Notes: generated by a model from the letters alone, not told the origin. 64,000 nt of DNA from Flavobacteriales bacterium (GCA_947475095.1 CANJLG010000011.1:17936-81935); one strand, 5' to 3'. Positions 50,209 through 61,031 are shown, counted from the first letter of the stretch. Translations and numbers: made by a program.

Positions 50209-53200
50209 TATTTACCATGACATTGTTTGTACTTTTTACCACTTCCGCAAGGACAAGGATCGTTTCTATTTACTTTTGTTTCCGCAATAGTAGGTTGTTT
50301 TTTTTCAGGTGCTGACATCGAATTTTGCACAGCCTGACGATAACCATCACTACCCCTAAATTGAGGCGGTGCTGTTGCGTTACTGTTATTCATTTTTGAA
50401 TTCCCATAATTATTTTGAGTATCCTCTTTATTGGTGCTTTGGAGTTCTTTTTCAGCAGGAATATCTAATTTCATTAATAATTCGACAGCTTCTTGATTTA
50501 AGCGATACAACATGTTTTTGAATAATTCATAGGATTCTAGTTTATAGATAACCAAGGGGTCTTTTTGTTCATAGGTAGCATTATTTACAGCAGAGCGCAA
50601 ATCATCCATTTCTCGAAGATGTTCTTTCCATTCATTATCAATGATGCCTAAAATTATATTTTTTTCAAAATATTTAGAAATGATAGCGCCATTTGATTTG
50701 TAGGCATCTTCTAAATTTACGATTAATTGCAATTCTTTTTTTCCATCGGTAAGTGGAAAAACGATGTTTTTAAAACGATCAGACATTGTTTCATGAACAT
50801 GCTTAATTTGAGGCATTGCAGTCATGCAAATCTTTTCGCTTTTTCGTTTATATTGTTGCATCATTGCAATGTAAACCGCATGAATTAGTTCCATTTTATC
50901 AAGTGACTTAAAATCTTCTTCATTTACTGGAGATTCTATACCAATCAATCGAATTAACTCAATTTCAAACTCATTAAATTCTGAATTGGCTAACTTTAAT
51001 ACTGTTTCTTCGCAAAGTTCGTAGAACATATTATCGACATCAATATCCAGTCGATCACCAAATAGTGCATTCTTTCTCTTTTTATAAATAGCTTTTCGTT
51101 GGGCATTCATAACATCATCGTATTCAAGTAATCGTTTACGGACACCAAAATTATTTTCTTCTACTTTTTTCTGTGCTCGTTCAATTGATTTTGATACCAT
51201 ACCGTGACTGATAACTTCCCCTTCTTTCAGGCCCATTCTATCCATTAACTTTGCAATTCTTTCCGACCCAAATTTACGCATCAGATCATCTTCTAAGGAA
51301 ACGAAAAATTGAGATGAACCTGGATCTCCTTGTCGTCCAGCACGACCTCTTAACTGCCTATCAACGCGTCTTGAATCATGTCGTTCTGTTCCAATAATAG
51401 CTAATCCACCTGCTTCTTTTACATTCGGTCCTAACTTTATGTCGGTTCCACGTCCTGCCATATTAGTCGCAATCGTAACGGCACCTGCTAATCCTGCATT
51501 TGCAATTATTTCAGCTTCTTTTTGATGGAATTTTGCATTTAAAACTTGATGGTTTATTTTTTCTTTATCTAATAATCTGCTTAAGCCCTCTGAAATTTCA
51601 ACAGTTGTAGTTCCTACAAGCACAGGTCTTCCTTCAGCGACTAATTTTCTAATTTCATCAATTACCGCATAAAATTTTTCTGTCGCTGTTTTAAACACGA
51701 AATCATTTTCGTCCTTTCGAATTACCTGCGTATTTGGTGGTACTACAACTACATCAAGTTTATAAATATCAAAGAACTCTTTTGCTTCTGTTTCGGCAGT
51801 ACCAGTCATTCCAGCTAATTTATGGTACATCCTGAAATAGTTCTGCAAAGTTACCGTAGCATACGTTTGGGTAGCTGCCTCAATTTTTACATTTTCTTTT
51901 GCTTCAATGGCTTGGTGTAGGCCATCAGAATACCTTCTTCCGTCAAGAATTCGTCCAGTAGATTCATCTACAATTTTTACTTTGCCGTCTAAAATAACGT
52001 ATTCATTTTCTTTTTCAAATAGCGTGTAAGCTTTAAGTAGCTGATTAACAGAGTGAATTCTTTCAGATTTTATGGAATATTCTCGTACTAAATCGTCTTT
52101 TTTATTTAAAAATTCAGTTGATTCGAGATTTAATTTTTGCAATTTTACTATCTCGGCTCCGATATCTGGCATGATAAAGAATTCTCGCTCTTCTGAGCCG
52201 GAAATTAAATCGATTCCCTTACTGGTTAATTCTATGGTATTGTTTTTTTCTTCAATAACAAAATACAATTCCACATCAATTTTTTTCATTTGTTTACCCT
52301 GCTCTTGCATGTAAAAATTCTCTGTTTTTTGCAAGTGTACTCGAATTCCAGGTTCAGATAGAAATTTTATTAAGGCCTTATTCTTTGGTAAACCTCTAAA
52401 TGCACGAAGTAAGGCTATACCACCTTCTTCAAGCATTGTATTGAATTCTTTTTTATCTTCAGGAGGATTAGATAGAACCGTTAATTTAGTTTTTGCTTCA
52501 ATTAAGCATTGTTGAACAAATTCTTTTTGAGCATTAACTATCCTTTCTATTCTTGGCTTTAAGCCATCAAATTCTTGCTCTTCTCCTTTTGGAGTGGGAC
52601 CAGAAATAATTAAAGGAGTTCTTGCGTCATCTATTAAAACAGAATCGACTTCATCCACTATGGCAAAATGATGTTTTCGTTGCACGAGTTCGTCGATATT
52701 TCCTGCCATGTTATCCCGTAGATAATCGAATCCAAATTCGTTGTTTGTTCCAAAAGTAATGTCGGCTTGGTATGCTTTTCTGCGTTCTGCAGAATTTGGA
52801 GTATGTTTATCAATGCAATCAACACTTAAGCAGTGAAATTGATACAAAGGCCCCATCCATTCTGAATCGCGTTTAGCCAAGTAATCATTTACTGTAACAA
52901 TATGAACTCCTTTTTTAGATAAAGCATTTAAGTAAACTGGTAGTGTGGCAACCAATGTTTTTCCTTCACCAGTTTGCATTTCAGCAATATTTCCTTTGTG
53001 TAATGCGGCACCTCCAATTAATTGAACATCATAATGGACCATATTCCATTTTATTTTTGCGCCAGCTGCAGTCCACTCATTATGCCAAATGGCTTTATCT
53101 CCAGAAATGGTAATTCCATCTTTTCTTGCGGCTAATTCCTTATCAAAATCAAGCGCAGTCACTTCAAGCTTGCCATTTTCGACCCATCTTTGAGCAGTTT

Positions 53201-53549
53201 CTTTAACAACGGCAAATGCCTCAGGAAGTATGCGTAATAAGGTTGTTTCAATTTGCGCATCAATTTCTTTAGCGATTTTGTCAATTTTGTCAAACAATTC
53301 TTCTTTTTCATCTATATCTGTTGTCGGATCAGCTGCTTTTATTTCCAAGGCCTTCATTTCATCTTCAAGAACTTGCTTTTCTTCCGTAATTAATTTTTGA
53401 AAAGCAACTGTTTTCCCTCTTAATTCATCATCGCTAATTGATTTTAAGCTAAGTTGAAATTCATTTGCTGCTATACTAAACGGCTCGTAAAGTTTTTGAT
53501 CTTTCGCATTCTTATCACCGAATAACTTCTTTAATAGGTTACCTATCAT
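50208..53549 (-). CDS. secA: Preprotein translocase ATPase SecA
   Basis: 1113 residues, the long form usual for Bacteroidota. Motifs: MQTGEGKTLVATLP (Walker A), VDEVDSVLIDDARTPLIISGP (DEAD region), TNMAGRGTDIKLGP and RQLRGRAGRQGDPGSSQFF (helicase motifs), and the C-terminal zinc-binding SEC-C motif (NDPCPCGSGKKYKQCHGK). SecA drives proteins through SecYEG. There is an insertion in the preprotein-cross-linking region (about residues 340-450), another trait of this phylum. Upstream, a TAACTTTG box (minus strand 53579-53572) lies 22 nt before the start. Confidence 0.97.
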   Translation of the reverse strand: MIGNLLKKLFGDKNAKDQKLYEPFSIAANEFQLSLKSISDDELRGKTVAFQKLITEEKQVLEDEMKALEIKAADPTTDIDEKEELFDKIDKIAKEIDAQIETTLLRILPEAFAVVKETAQRWVENGKLEVTALDFDKELAARKDGITISGDKAIWHNEWTAAGAKIKWNMVHYDVQLIGGAALHKGNIAEMQTGEGKTLVATLPVYLNALSKKGVHIVTVNDYLAKRDSEWMGPLYQFHCLSVDCIDKHTPNSAERRKAYQADITFGTNNEFGFDYLRDNMAGNIDELVQRKHHFAIVDEVDSVLIDDARTPLIISGPTPKGEEQEFDGLKPRIERIVNAQKEFVQQCLIEAKTKLTVLSNPPEDKKEFNTMLEEGGIALLRAFRGLPKNKALIKFLSEPGIRVHLQKTENFYMQEQGKQMKKIDVELYFVIEEKNNTIELTSKGIDLISGSEEREFFIMPDIGAEIVKLQKLNLESTEFLNKKDDLVREYSIKSERIHSVNQLLKAYTLFEKENEYVILDGKVKIVDESTGRILDGRRYSDGLHQAIEAKENVKIEAATQTYATVTLQNYFRMYHKLAGMTGTAETEAKEFFDIYKLDVVVVPPNTQVIRKDENDFVFKTATEKFYAVIDEIRKLVAEGRPVLVGTTTVEISEGLSRLLDKEKINHQVLNAKFHQKEAEIIANAGLAGAVTIATNMAGRGTDIKLGPNVKEAGGLAIIGTERHDSRRVDRQLRGRAGRQGDPGSSQFFVSLEDDLMRKFGSERIAKLMDRMGLKEGEVISHGMVSKSIERAQKKVEENNFGVRKRLLEYDDVMNAQRKAIYKKRKNALFGDRLDIDVDNMFYELCEETVLKLANSEFNEFEIELIRLIGIESPVNEEDFKSLDKMELIHAVYIAMMQQYKRKSEKICMTAMPQIKHVHETMSDRFKNIVFPLTDGKKELQLIVNLEDAYKSNGAIISKYFEKNIILGIIDNEWKEHLREMDDLRSAVNNATYEQKDPLVIYKLESYELFKNMLYRLNQEAVELLMKLDIPAEKELQSTNKEDTQNNYGNSKMNNSNATAPPQFRGSDGYRQAVQNSMSAPEKKQPTIAETKVNRNDPCPCGSGKKYKQCHGK

Positions 53550-53677
53550 TTTATATAAATTGAATTGGCTTCAAAGTTAATCAATAAACTTCATATTTTT
53601 ATTTTAGATTTTAGAGATCAAATAATATTTTTAAGTTTGATTTTTCATATTTAGTTTCTTCAAGTTCTAAATACCGC

Positions 53678-53685
53678 TATCTTTG
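53678..53685 (+). promoter_or_regulatory. -7 promoter box of guaA, suggesting a leaderless transcript
   Basis: TATCTTTG fits TAnnTTTG and ends 4 nt before ATG 53690. The transcription start expected from the box coincides with the start codon. The -33 element is only a weak TTT. Confidence 0.45.
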
Positions 53686-53689
53686 TATT

Positions 53690-55222
53690 ATGCATCAAAT
53701 TATTTTAATCATTGATTTCGGATCTCAATATACTCAATTGATTGCGCGTAGGATCAGGGAACTTAATGTCTATTGTGAAATTCACCCTTGGGATAAATTA
53801 CCCGAGGATCTTAAAGGGATTAAAGGAGTTATTTTATCTGGAAGCCCATTTTCTGTTAGAAGTGAAGATGCTCCTAAGCCAGATTTATCCCTCATAAAAG
53901 GGCAAATACCTTTGTTAGGGGTTTGTTATGGTGCACAATTACTAGCGCAATTATATGGCGGTAATGTGAATGCGTCAAATACAAGAGAATATGGACGGGC
54001 TAATTTATCTTTTGTGGATGGAAGCGCACGTTTGATGCGAAATATTCCTTTTAATTCGCAAGTTTGGATGTCTCATGGCGATTCAATAAGCGATGTTCCA
54101 GCTAATTATAAGGTGGTCTGCAGTACTGCTGATGTAAAGGTGGCAGGATTTGAAATTGAGAACGAAAACACCTTTGGGGTTCAGTTTCATCCGGAGGTCT
54201 ATCATTCTACTGATGGAACGCAACTATTAAAAAATTTCATATACGATGTTTGTGAGTGTGCAGCCGATTGGACGCCTAATGCCTTTATTGAGGAAAGTAT
54301 TGAACAGTTAAGATTAAAAATTGGCAATGATCGTGTTATATTAGGATTATCAGGAGGTGTTGATTCTTCGGTTGCTGCCGTTCTATTACATCGCGCAATC
54401 GGCAAAAACCTTCATTGTATATTTGTAGATAATGGTTTGCTAAGAAAAAATGAATACGAGGAGGTATTAGCATCCTACCAGGGGATGGGCCTGAATATAA
54501 AAGGAATAGAAGCTTCGGAACTTTTTTATACTGCTTTAAAGGGATTGTCAGATCCGGAATTGAAAAGAAAAGCAATTGGAAGTGTCTTTGTCGATGTATT
54601 TAATGAAGCTTCGAAAACTGTTGAAAATGCTTTGTGGTTGGGTCAAGGGACAATCTATCCAGATGTTATTGAGTCAGTCTCAGGTACTGGTGGGCCCTCT
54701 CAAACCATTAAGTCGCATCATAATGTTGGTGGCTTACCTGATTACATGAAGTTACGCGTAGTTGAACCACTTCGTTTATTGTTTAAAGATGAGGTTCGTA
54801 GAATTGGAGCAGCATTAAATATTGATGATAAAATCCTAGGGAGACATCCTTTTCCTGGCCCTGGTTTGGGCATTCGAATTTTAGGAGAGGTTACTAAAGA
54901 AAAAGTTCAAATTCTACAAGAAGTTGATGCTATTTTCATAAATGGGCTCAAAAAAGCTAAATTATATGATGATGTTTGGCAAGCTGGTTGTATTTTTCTA
55001 CCTATTCAATCGGTTGGTGTTATGGGGGATGAGCGAACCTACGAAAATGCAGTCGCTTTAAGGGCTGTTTCTTCAACTGATGGAATGACAGCTGATTGGT
55101 GCCATTTACCCTATGATTTTTTATCAATGATTTCAAATGCGATTATTAACCAAGTTAAGGGAATCAATAGGGTTACTTATGACATCAGTTCTAAACCTCC
55201 TGCCACTATTGAGTGGGAATAA
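53690..55222 (+). CDS. guaA: GMP synthase (glutamine-hydrolysing)
   Basis: 510 residues. The N-terminal class I glutamine amidotransferase shows [13 protein letters not shown] with C79 as the nucleophile and [12 protein letters not shown] with the catalytic His-x-Glu. The ATP-pyrophosphatase P-loop is [16 protein letters not shown] and the C-terminal dimerisation part contains [21 protein letters not shown] and the last conserved [11 protein letters not shown]. It converts XMP to GMP. It stands in front of the LysM/PBP gene, which begins about 4-10 nt after its stop. Confidence 0.96.
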   Translation: MHQIILIIDFGSQYTQLIARRIRELNVYCEIHPWDKLPEDLKGIKGVILSGSPFSVRSEDAPKPDLSLIKGQIPLLGVCYGAQLLAQLYGGNVNASNTREYGRANLSFVDGSARLMRNIPFNSQVWMSHGDSISDVPANYKVVCSTADVKVAGFEIENENTFGVQFHPEVYHSTDGTQLLKNFIYDVCECAADWTPNAFIEESIEQLRLKIGNDRVILGLSGGVDSSVAAVLLHRAIGKNLHCIFVDNGLLRKNEYEEVLASYQGMGLNIKGIEASELFYTALKGLSDPELKRKAIGSVFVDVFNEASKTVENALWLGQGTIYPDVIESVSGTGGPSQTIKSHHNVGGLPDYMKLRVVEPLRLLFKDEVRRIGAALNIDDKILGRHPFPGPGLGIRILGEVTKEKVQILQEVDAIFINGLKKAKLYDDVWQAGCIFLPIQSVGVMGDERTYENAVALRAVSSTDGMTADWCHLPYDFLSMISNAIINQVKGINRVTYDISSKPPATIEWE

Positions 55223-55232
55223 ATTAATGCAC

Positions 55233-56951
55233 ATGAAAATTAAAACCATAACCCCACTTTTTATTATTTTCTTTTTTTTTAATCAGTATATTTTATCCCA
55301 AAAATATTATCCTGTTGTGAAAAAAAATGGTGATTTCTTTCATGAGATAAATATATATCAGGGCCTTACTTTATATTCCTTGTCTCAAAAATTAAAGTGT
55401 AGCATAGATGATCTAATAAAACACAACCCAGGAGCAAGTGCCGGTTTAAATCTGGGTGATAAAATATACTTTCCGCTGGCACGTAAAACTTTACTGCATA
55501 AGGTTTTATCTAAAGAAAGTTTATATTCAATTTCACAAGACTATCTAATTTCGATAGATTCAATCATTAGTTGGAATCCAGGATCTAAATCTGGAATTCA
55601 AATCGGTAATGAATTAGTTTTAAAAAATGGTGCCGTTCGATTATTATCCGAATCTTCATCAAAAACAATTGAATCCGAATCAAATCAAGATAATAGTATA
55701 ATTATCAAAGACGACAAATTAATTAACCATGTCGTTGTTCAAGGAGAATCTCTTTACGGAATCGCAAAAAAATACATGGTTTCATCCGATAAAATTTGTC
55801 AGCTTAATGGAATAAATCCAAGTCAAATTAAAGTAGGAAGTGTTCTTAAAATTCCTTTAAAAAGTACAATTGACCTTTCTCAAAATGAAAAATCTGTACC
55901 TCTTGATAAGGGTATAGATTCTCTTATCAAGCCCATAGAAAATCCTAAAATTGCCATTTTTTTACCTTTTGGTGCGGATACGATAAAAAGTTTAAAAGCT
56001 ATTCCTCACATTATACCCACTTTAAATCTGTATGTTGGAATGTCTTTAGGTATTCAAGATTTTACGAAAAATTTTAAAAGTGCTGAATTTACTTTTTATG
56101 ATTACCATAGTCCCAAGGTAAATCTAGACTCAGTGTTACTTTCTGAAAAAATGGCTAGCATGAATCTTGTTTATGCTTCAGTGCTAAAGGCAGATGCAGA
56201 AAAGATTTCTGATTTTTGTAAAGCGAATAAAATCCCTGTGATTATTCCCTCACGATATGATTCTCCATCTATTCAATCCAATCCGTTTGCTTACCAGCTT
56301 CCTCTTTCAAAACGAGCTGAGGCAATCGTAATTGCAAATAGGTTGCAAAGTATTCAGAATGGACATCAAATTGTTTTAGTGCGTTCAATATCAAAAGAAT
56401 CATACGAAATAGAAGAAGCATTTTTGTCTGCCTACCAATCCTTTTCGGAATCTCCTGCACTTTCTAAAGTTATTGAAATTGACACTAATGGTTTTAAGAA
56501 TGTCGTAAATACTCTATTGCCAATATATTATGTGAGTTTTGTTAGTCAGCCTGCAGAAGTCAAAGCTATTCTTAAAAGGTCAAAATCTTTGGGGAATAGC
56601 TTAGTTTTTGGCTCTAGTAGTTGGACTAAAATCAGGGAATTAAAAAAGAATTTTTCTTTCATCTATGCAGAAGCCAGTGGACCGATGCATTCTGGCTCTG
56701 CTAGCTTAAACTCATTGTATGTTAAATCAAGGGACCGATATCATATTATGGTAAATCAAACTATTTGCAGGGGCTATGATTTAATTAATTTATTACCTAA
56801 ATTAATTTTATTAAATGAGGCAGAATCAAAAGGCTATATCTATAATGTGAAATTTATTCAAAAAGATTTAGAGTCATATCACGAAAATACTCGGGGATAT
56901 CTCTATAGATTTGTGAATGGAACAGAAACTGATCCAATATTTATTAAATGA
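55233..56951 (+). CDS. Secreted protein with three LysM domains and a periplasmic-binding-protein domain
   Basis: 572 residues from ATG 55233; an ATG six nt earlier (55227) is also possible. Signal peptide MKIKTITPLFIIFFFFNQYILSQ. Three LysM units bind glycan (about 36-85: LYSLSQKLKCSIDDLIKHNPG; 88-130: LYSISQDYLISIDSIISWNPG; 164-208: LYGIAKKYMVSSDKICQLNGI). From about 238 (NPKIAIFLPFGADTIKSLK) to the end the protein resembles a type I periplasmic binding protein (ABC branched-chain amino acid receptor fold; YVGMSLGIQDFTKNF, IPVIIPSRYDSPSIQSNPFAYQLPLSKRAEAIV). No transport permease is nearby, so it is more likely a wall-bound sensor or scaffold than an importer. Confidence 0.8.
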   Translation: MKIKTITPLFIIFFFFNQYILSQKYYPVVKKNGDFFHEINIYQGLTLYSLSQKLKCSIDDLIKHNPGASAGLNLGDKIYFPLARKTLLHKVLSKESLYSISQDYLISIDSIISWNPGSKSGIQIGNELVLKNGAVRLLSESSSKTIESESNQDNSIIIKDDKLINHVVVQGESLYGIAKKYMVSSDKICQLNGINPSQIKVGSVLKIPLKSTIDLSQNEKSVPLDKGIDSLIKPIENPKIAIFLPFGADTIKSLKAIPHIIPTLNLYVGMSLGIQDFTKNFKSAEFTFYDYHSPKVNLDSVLLSEKMASMNLVYASVLKADAEKISDFCKANKIPVIIPSRYDSPSIQSNPFAYQLPLSKRAEAIVIANRLQSIQNGHQIVLVRSISKESYEIEEAFLSAYQSFSESPALSKVIEIDTNGFKNVVNTLLPIYYVSFVSQPAEVKAILKRSKSLGNSLVFGSSSWTKIRELKKNFSFIYAEASGPMHSGSASLNSLYVKSRDRYHIMVNQTICRGYDLINLLPKLILLNEAESKGYIYNVKFIQKDLESYHENTRGYLYRFVNGTETDPIFIK

Positions 56952-57841
56952 TAAATAAAAGTTTCGTTCATTCGAAATTTCGCGAACTCCAGCGATTCAT
57001 TACTTCAGCGCTCGAAACATGGGATGGTGAAGCTGTCTTTATAGAAGACGAGTGGGATAGAAAAGAGGGCGGAGGTGGATTTACTTGTACTCTAGCGAAC
57101 GGACGAATAATCGAAAAAGGTGGAGTAGCATTCTCTGCTGTCGAGGGTGAGGTTACAAAAATGATGAGGGATCAATTAAAATTAGACGGTGAGCGCTTTT
57201 TCGCCACAGGTGTATCGATTGTTTTGCATCCCAAACACCCGAGACATCCAATTATTCACATGAATATTCGGTATTTTGAGATGGATTCAAAAACATATTG
57301 GTTTGGTGGTGGTATTGATTTAACACCTCATTATATCGTTGATGAATTAGCAACTTCTTTTCATCAACACTTGAAAAGTATCTGCGATGGCTATAACCCA
57401 AACTATTATGATAGTTTTAAAACGTGGGCAGATGATTATTTCTTTCTGCCACATCGTAATGAAACAAGAGGCATTGGAGGTATATTTTTCGATAATCTCA
57501 GCGAAAATGATTTAATTTCAAAAGAACAAATTTTGTCTATGTGCCTCGAATTGGGGACTGCTTTTCCATCCATTTATAAGGCTCAAGTAGATGGATTTAA
57601 GGTTTCGGAGTGTACTCCTCAGGAAAAGCATTGGCAAAACATTAGGCGTTCACGTTATGTTGAATTTAATTTATTGCACGATAGAGGTACAAAATTTGGA
57701 ATTTATAGTAATGGACGCACAGAGTCAATTCTGTTAAGTATGCCTCCTTCAGCCGAATGGATGTATAATTATATTCCAAGTAATAATTCCGAGGAGGAAC
57801 TAACACTTAGTAAATTAAAAAAAGGAATGAATTACTTGTAA
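56948..57841 (+). CDS. hemF: Oxygen-dependent coproporphyrinogen III oxidase
   Basis: 297 residues. The family signatures DEWDRKEGGGGFTCTLANGRIIEKGGVAFSAVEGE, GVSIVLHPKHPRHPIIHMNIRYFEM, YWFGGGIDLTPHYI and HRNETRGIGGIFFDNL are present, as is RYVEFNLLHDRGTKFGI near the C-terminus. It decarboxylates coproporphyrinogen III with molecular oxygen in haem synthesis, so an aerobic life style is implied. The ATG overlaps the LysM/PBP stop (ATGA). No other haem genes are nearby. Confidence 0.96.
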   Translation: MINKSFVHSKFRELQRFITSALETWDGEAVFIEDEWDRKEGGGGFTCTLANGRIIEKGGVAFSAVEGEVTKMMRDQLKLDGERFFATGVSIVLHPKHPRHPIIHMNIRYFEMDSKTYWFGGGIDLTPHYIVDELATSFHQHLKSICDGYNPNYYDSFKTWADDYFFLPHRNETRGIGGIFFDNLSENDLISKEQILSMCLELGTAFPSIYKAQVDGFKVSECTPQEKHWQNIRRSRYVEFNLLHDRGTKFGIYSNGRTESILLSMPPSAEWMYNYIPSNNSEEELTLSKLKKGMNYL

Positions 57842-57865
57842 AGTGTTAATTATTTAGTACTTTTG
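57836..57865 (+). promoter_or_regulatory. Promoter of the second T9SS type B gene
   Basis: TTG at 57836-57838, 19-nt spacer and a perfect -7 box TACTTTTG at 57858-57865. The start codon is 34 nt further on, giving a longer leader than the other promoters found in this window. Confidence 0.65.
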
Positions 57866-57899
57866 CTACTGAAAATTTGATCTTTAAAAGACTAAAATC

Positions 57900-60800
57900 A
57901 TGATAAAATTTAGTTACGCAATCTTTTTAAGTTTGCTCACTAGTTTGGCCTTTTCCCAAGCGCCTGTACCTAGCTTTTCAACCTCTCCACCTGCCGTTTC
58001 TGGAACAGTAACAATTTGCCAGGGAAGCACCATTAACTTCGTTAATTCATCTACTTCAACGGTTGCTGGTACTACATATAGTTGGAATTTTGGTTTGGGT
58101 GCAATTCCAGCCACAGCAGTCGGACAAGGACCTCATGTGGTGACTTATAATACAGTGACTGCGCCTACAACAACAGCCACACTAACCGTTACTAATCCAG
58201 GTCTTCCTGCTGTAAATTCAACGCGAACTATAGATGTGAATGCTACTCCTAATGCTGCGCTTACCTTGGCATCAACAGGTGGCGGTTATGGAACAGTGAC
58301 TCAGGCAGGTCAGGTAATTTTTAAAAATTGTGGTTCTATTGATACCGCTTTGTTCAACTTCAACTCCTTGTATAACAATACGGTGACCCAAACATTCAAC
58401 TGGGGAGATGGTAGTTCGTCTACCAATTTTGGCATGACAGGTCTTCAGATATCACACCTGTTTCCTTTGGGCCAATTTACAATGACCCATACTGTAACTC
58501 AAAATGGATGTTCTGCTACAAAAACATATGTTGTTTTTAATGGTAATGCACCGTTGATTACAGTGGCAGGAGCAGGAACCAATACCTGTCTTCCATCACC
58601 TTATTCGATTGAAATCATTTCCAATGATGTCCTTGTCGATTACACTGTTTCATTTTCTGATGGTTCTCCTAGTATGGTTTTTACAACTTCAAACGATACA
58701 ACTATTAATCACCTTTTTAATACCTCTTCATGTGGTATTGATTACGTTTTCGCACCTGGATTTCCACCCATTCAAAATGCGTTTTCCGCCACTGTTGTCG
58801 CTCAAAATCTTTGCTCGGCTGGTGGTTTTCCAACCGTTATAACCGTTGGTCCGATCACCATTTCTACGGGTACTACTGCTGCATTCAGTTATTCGCCTGC
58901 ATCACCGATTTGCGTTTTAGACCCTGTGACCTTTACGAATCAATCAGATGGAGGTGAAAGTATTAACCAAACTGGTTGCGATACTACTTATGGTTTCTAT
59001 TGGAATATCAGCCCAAATACTTACACGATTAATTCTGGCACACTAGGTTCGAGTAATGGTTTTGTTGGTGCTACGTATGATTACACGCAATGGACTAATG
59101 GAACAGATAACTTAGAGATTTTATTTAGTCAGCCTGGAACTTACGACGTATGGGTTTATACGGGTAATTTTTGCGGCGTAGATTCAATCATGCAAACAGT
59201 GACGATCAAACCAACTGCTTCATTATCTTTTTCGCTGTATGATCAAACGATTTGCAGTGGAGATTCTTCTGCAGCTTTTCAAATGACTGCGAATCAACCT
59301 GGATATGTTATCACGTGGAATATTACAGACACAACGAATGTATCCAATGTTACTGTAATGTCGGGTAGTGGAACAACTCCTCTAGTTTTCAATCCACTTT
59401 TTTTATTAAATAATACGACTGAACCTGGAACCGTTGAAATAACAGCCACTGTGGAATGCTCTACGGATCCTGATGATATTCATACCATTACTGTAAATCC
59501 TCAGGCCAATGTGACTATCGATCCATTGTTTTATGAAATTTGCGGAGGAGAAACGACCGATATCGATATTACTTCTAATTTGGATAATATGAACTTTTCA
59601 TGGACAACCGCTGGACCAGCGACGATTGTGGGTGAAGCCAACGGTTCAGGAACTAATATTTCTCAAACTTTATTTAATGGTGGTAATTCTGTTGATACCA
59701 TGCAATACACAGTGAGTGTTGTGAACGCGCTTTGTCCTGGACCTGACGTGGTGGTATCTGTAGCTGTTATTCCGCAAATTACTATCAATACGAATCCAAA
59801 TTTTACGGTTTGTCCTGGCGAAACGATCAATCCAGATAACTATATTTCAGTTCCGGTTGGTGGTGTTATTACTTGGACGAACAATAATACCAATATTGGC
59901 ATTGGTGCCTCAGGTAATGGTGATTTACCTACTTGGAATGCGGTGAGTAATACCACAGGTGCTAGCATTATCGCCACTATTAGTGTTGATGTTCAATTGG
60001 GTGATTGTCCAGCTGTAAATGATCAATTTACGGTTACTATTTTACCTTCACCAGCTTTTAGTTATACTACCACTCCTTCTTCTGGTATTGACTGTGTAAC
60101 AGGTCTTGGAATCATTAATGGCGCATCAAATCCAACGAACGTTACAGTAGCTTGGATTGGCCCTGGTATTCTAACGGGAGGCAATACACTGAATCCAACC
60201 ATCAATGCTCCAGGAACCTATACGGTTACATTAACAGACAATGTCAATTCTTGTGTTACGATTGATACAGTAATCATTGAGCCACCTGTATTGATTAACA
60301 TCACAGAGGTAAATGTGACCAATGTTTCATGCAATGGCGGAAGCAATGGTAGTATAAACATTGACACGGATAATGGCAACGGAAGCAACTTGAATTATTC
60401 GTGGTCGCCTGCACAAACTAATGCTGCAACCGTGAATGGCTTAACCGCAGGAAATTATACGGTAACGGTTACGAATGCAGATGGCTGTATCGATCAAGCT
60501 ACGGCTACCGTATTAGAGCCAATTATTATTACTATTTCAGAAATAGATTCAACAGGCTCTGAGTGTGGTGAAGCGAATGGAAGTTTATCCGTTATGGCAC
60601 TAGGTGGACAAGGTGGTTTCTCTTACAGCTGGTCTTCAGGAAATACAGGTGCTACCGCCAACAACATAGACGCTGGCAATTATACCGTAACAGCAACGGA
60701 TGCTGCAGGTTGCAAACAAACCCTAAGCTTAGATTTAGGTTGTACGCCATTAATACCAATAATTGTAAATCAATTTATTTCGCCAAATAATGATGGTAAA

Positions 60801-61031
60801 AATGACTTATGGATAATTGATAACTTAGCGTTTTATCCAAATAATTCAGTAAAGGTTTACAATCGTTGGGGTAGCTTAGTTTTCGAAGCTGAGCCTTATC
60901 AAAATGATTGGAATGGCCATTACAAAGGTACGGCTGCAAATTCATTACCTGCTTCCACTTACTTCTATGTAATAGATACGAAGAAGAAATCACAAGATCC
61001 ATATACTGGATATATAGAAATTCAACCTTAA
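57900..61031 (+). CDS. Secreted PKD/SprB-repeat protein with T9SS type B (gliding-associated) sorting domain
   Basis: 1043 residues. Signal peptide MIKFSYAIFLSLLTSLAFSQ. Repeated Ig/PKD-like beta units (TFNWGDGSSSTNFGMTGLQISHLFPLGQFTMTHTV is a typical PKD core) fill residues ~20-800, followed by SprB-type repeats (~810-950: NGSINIDTDNGNGSNLNYSW...GCIDQATATV) and the type B sorting domain from ~952 (PIIVNQFISPNNDGKNDLWI...VKVYNRWGSLVFE...YIEIQP). The protein should be exported by T9SS and retained at the surface, possibly in adhesion or gliding. Its ATG-to-stop is followed after 5 nt by a PorP/SprF gene. Confidence 0.87.
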   Translation: MIKFSYAIFLSLLTSLAFSQAPVPSFSTSPPAVSGTVTICQGSTINFVNSSTSTVAGTTYSWNFGLGAIPATAVGQGPHVVTYNTVTAPTTTATLTVTNPGLPAVNSTRTIDVNATPNAALTLASTGGGYGTVTQAGQVIFKNCGSIDTALFNFNSLYNNTVTQTFNWGDGSSSTNFGMTGLQISHLFPLGQFTMTHTVTQNGCSATKTYVVFNGNAPLITVAGAGTNTCLPSPYSIEIISNDVLVDYTVSFSDGSPSMVFTTSNDTTINHLFNTSSCGIDYVFAPGFPPIQNAFSATVVAQNLCSAGGFPTVITVGPITISTGTTAAFSYSPASPICVLDPVTFTNQSDGGESINQTGCDTTYGFYWNISPNTYTINSGTLGSSNGFVGATYDYTQWTNGTDNLEILFSQPGTYDVWVYTGNFCGVDSIMQTVTIKPTASLSFSLYDQTICSGDSSAAFQMTANQPGYVITWNITDTTNVSNVTVMSGSGTTPLVFNPLFLLNNTTEPGTVEITATVECSTDPDDIHTITVNPQANVTIDPLFYEICGGETTDIDITSNLDNMNFSWTTAGPATIVGEANGSGTNISQTLFNGGNSVDTMQYTVSVVNALCPGPDVVVSVAVIPQITINTNPNFTVCPGETINPDNYISVPVGGVITWTNNNTNIGIGASGNGDLPTWNAVSNTTGASIIATISVDVQLGDCPAVNDQFTVTILPSPAFSYTTTPSSGIDCVTGLGIINGASNPTNVTVAWIGPGILTGGNTLNPTINAPGTYTVTLTDNVNSCVTIDTVIIEPPVLINITEVNVTNVSCNGGSNGSINIDTDNGNGSNLNYSWSPAQTNAATVNGLTAGNYTVTVTNADGCIDQATATVLEPIIITISEIDSTGSECGEANGSLSVMALGGQGGFSYSWSSGNTGATANNIDAGNYTVTATDAAGCKQTLSLDLGCTPLIPIIVNQFISPNNDGKNDLWIIDNLAFYPNNSVKVYNRWGSLVFEAEPYQNDWNGHYKGTAANSLPASTYFYVIDTKKKSQDPYTGYIEIQP

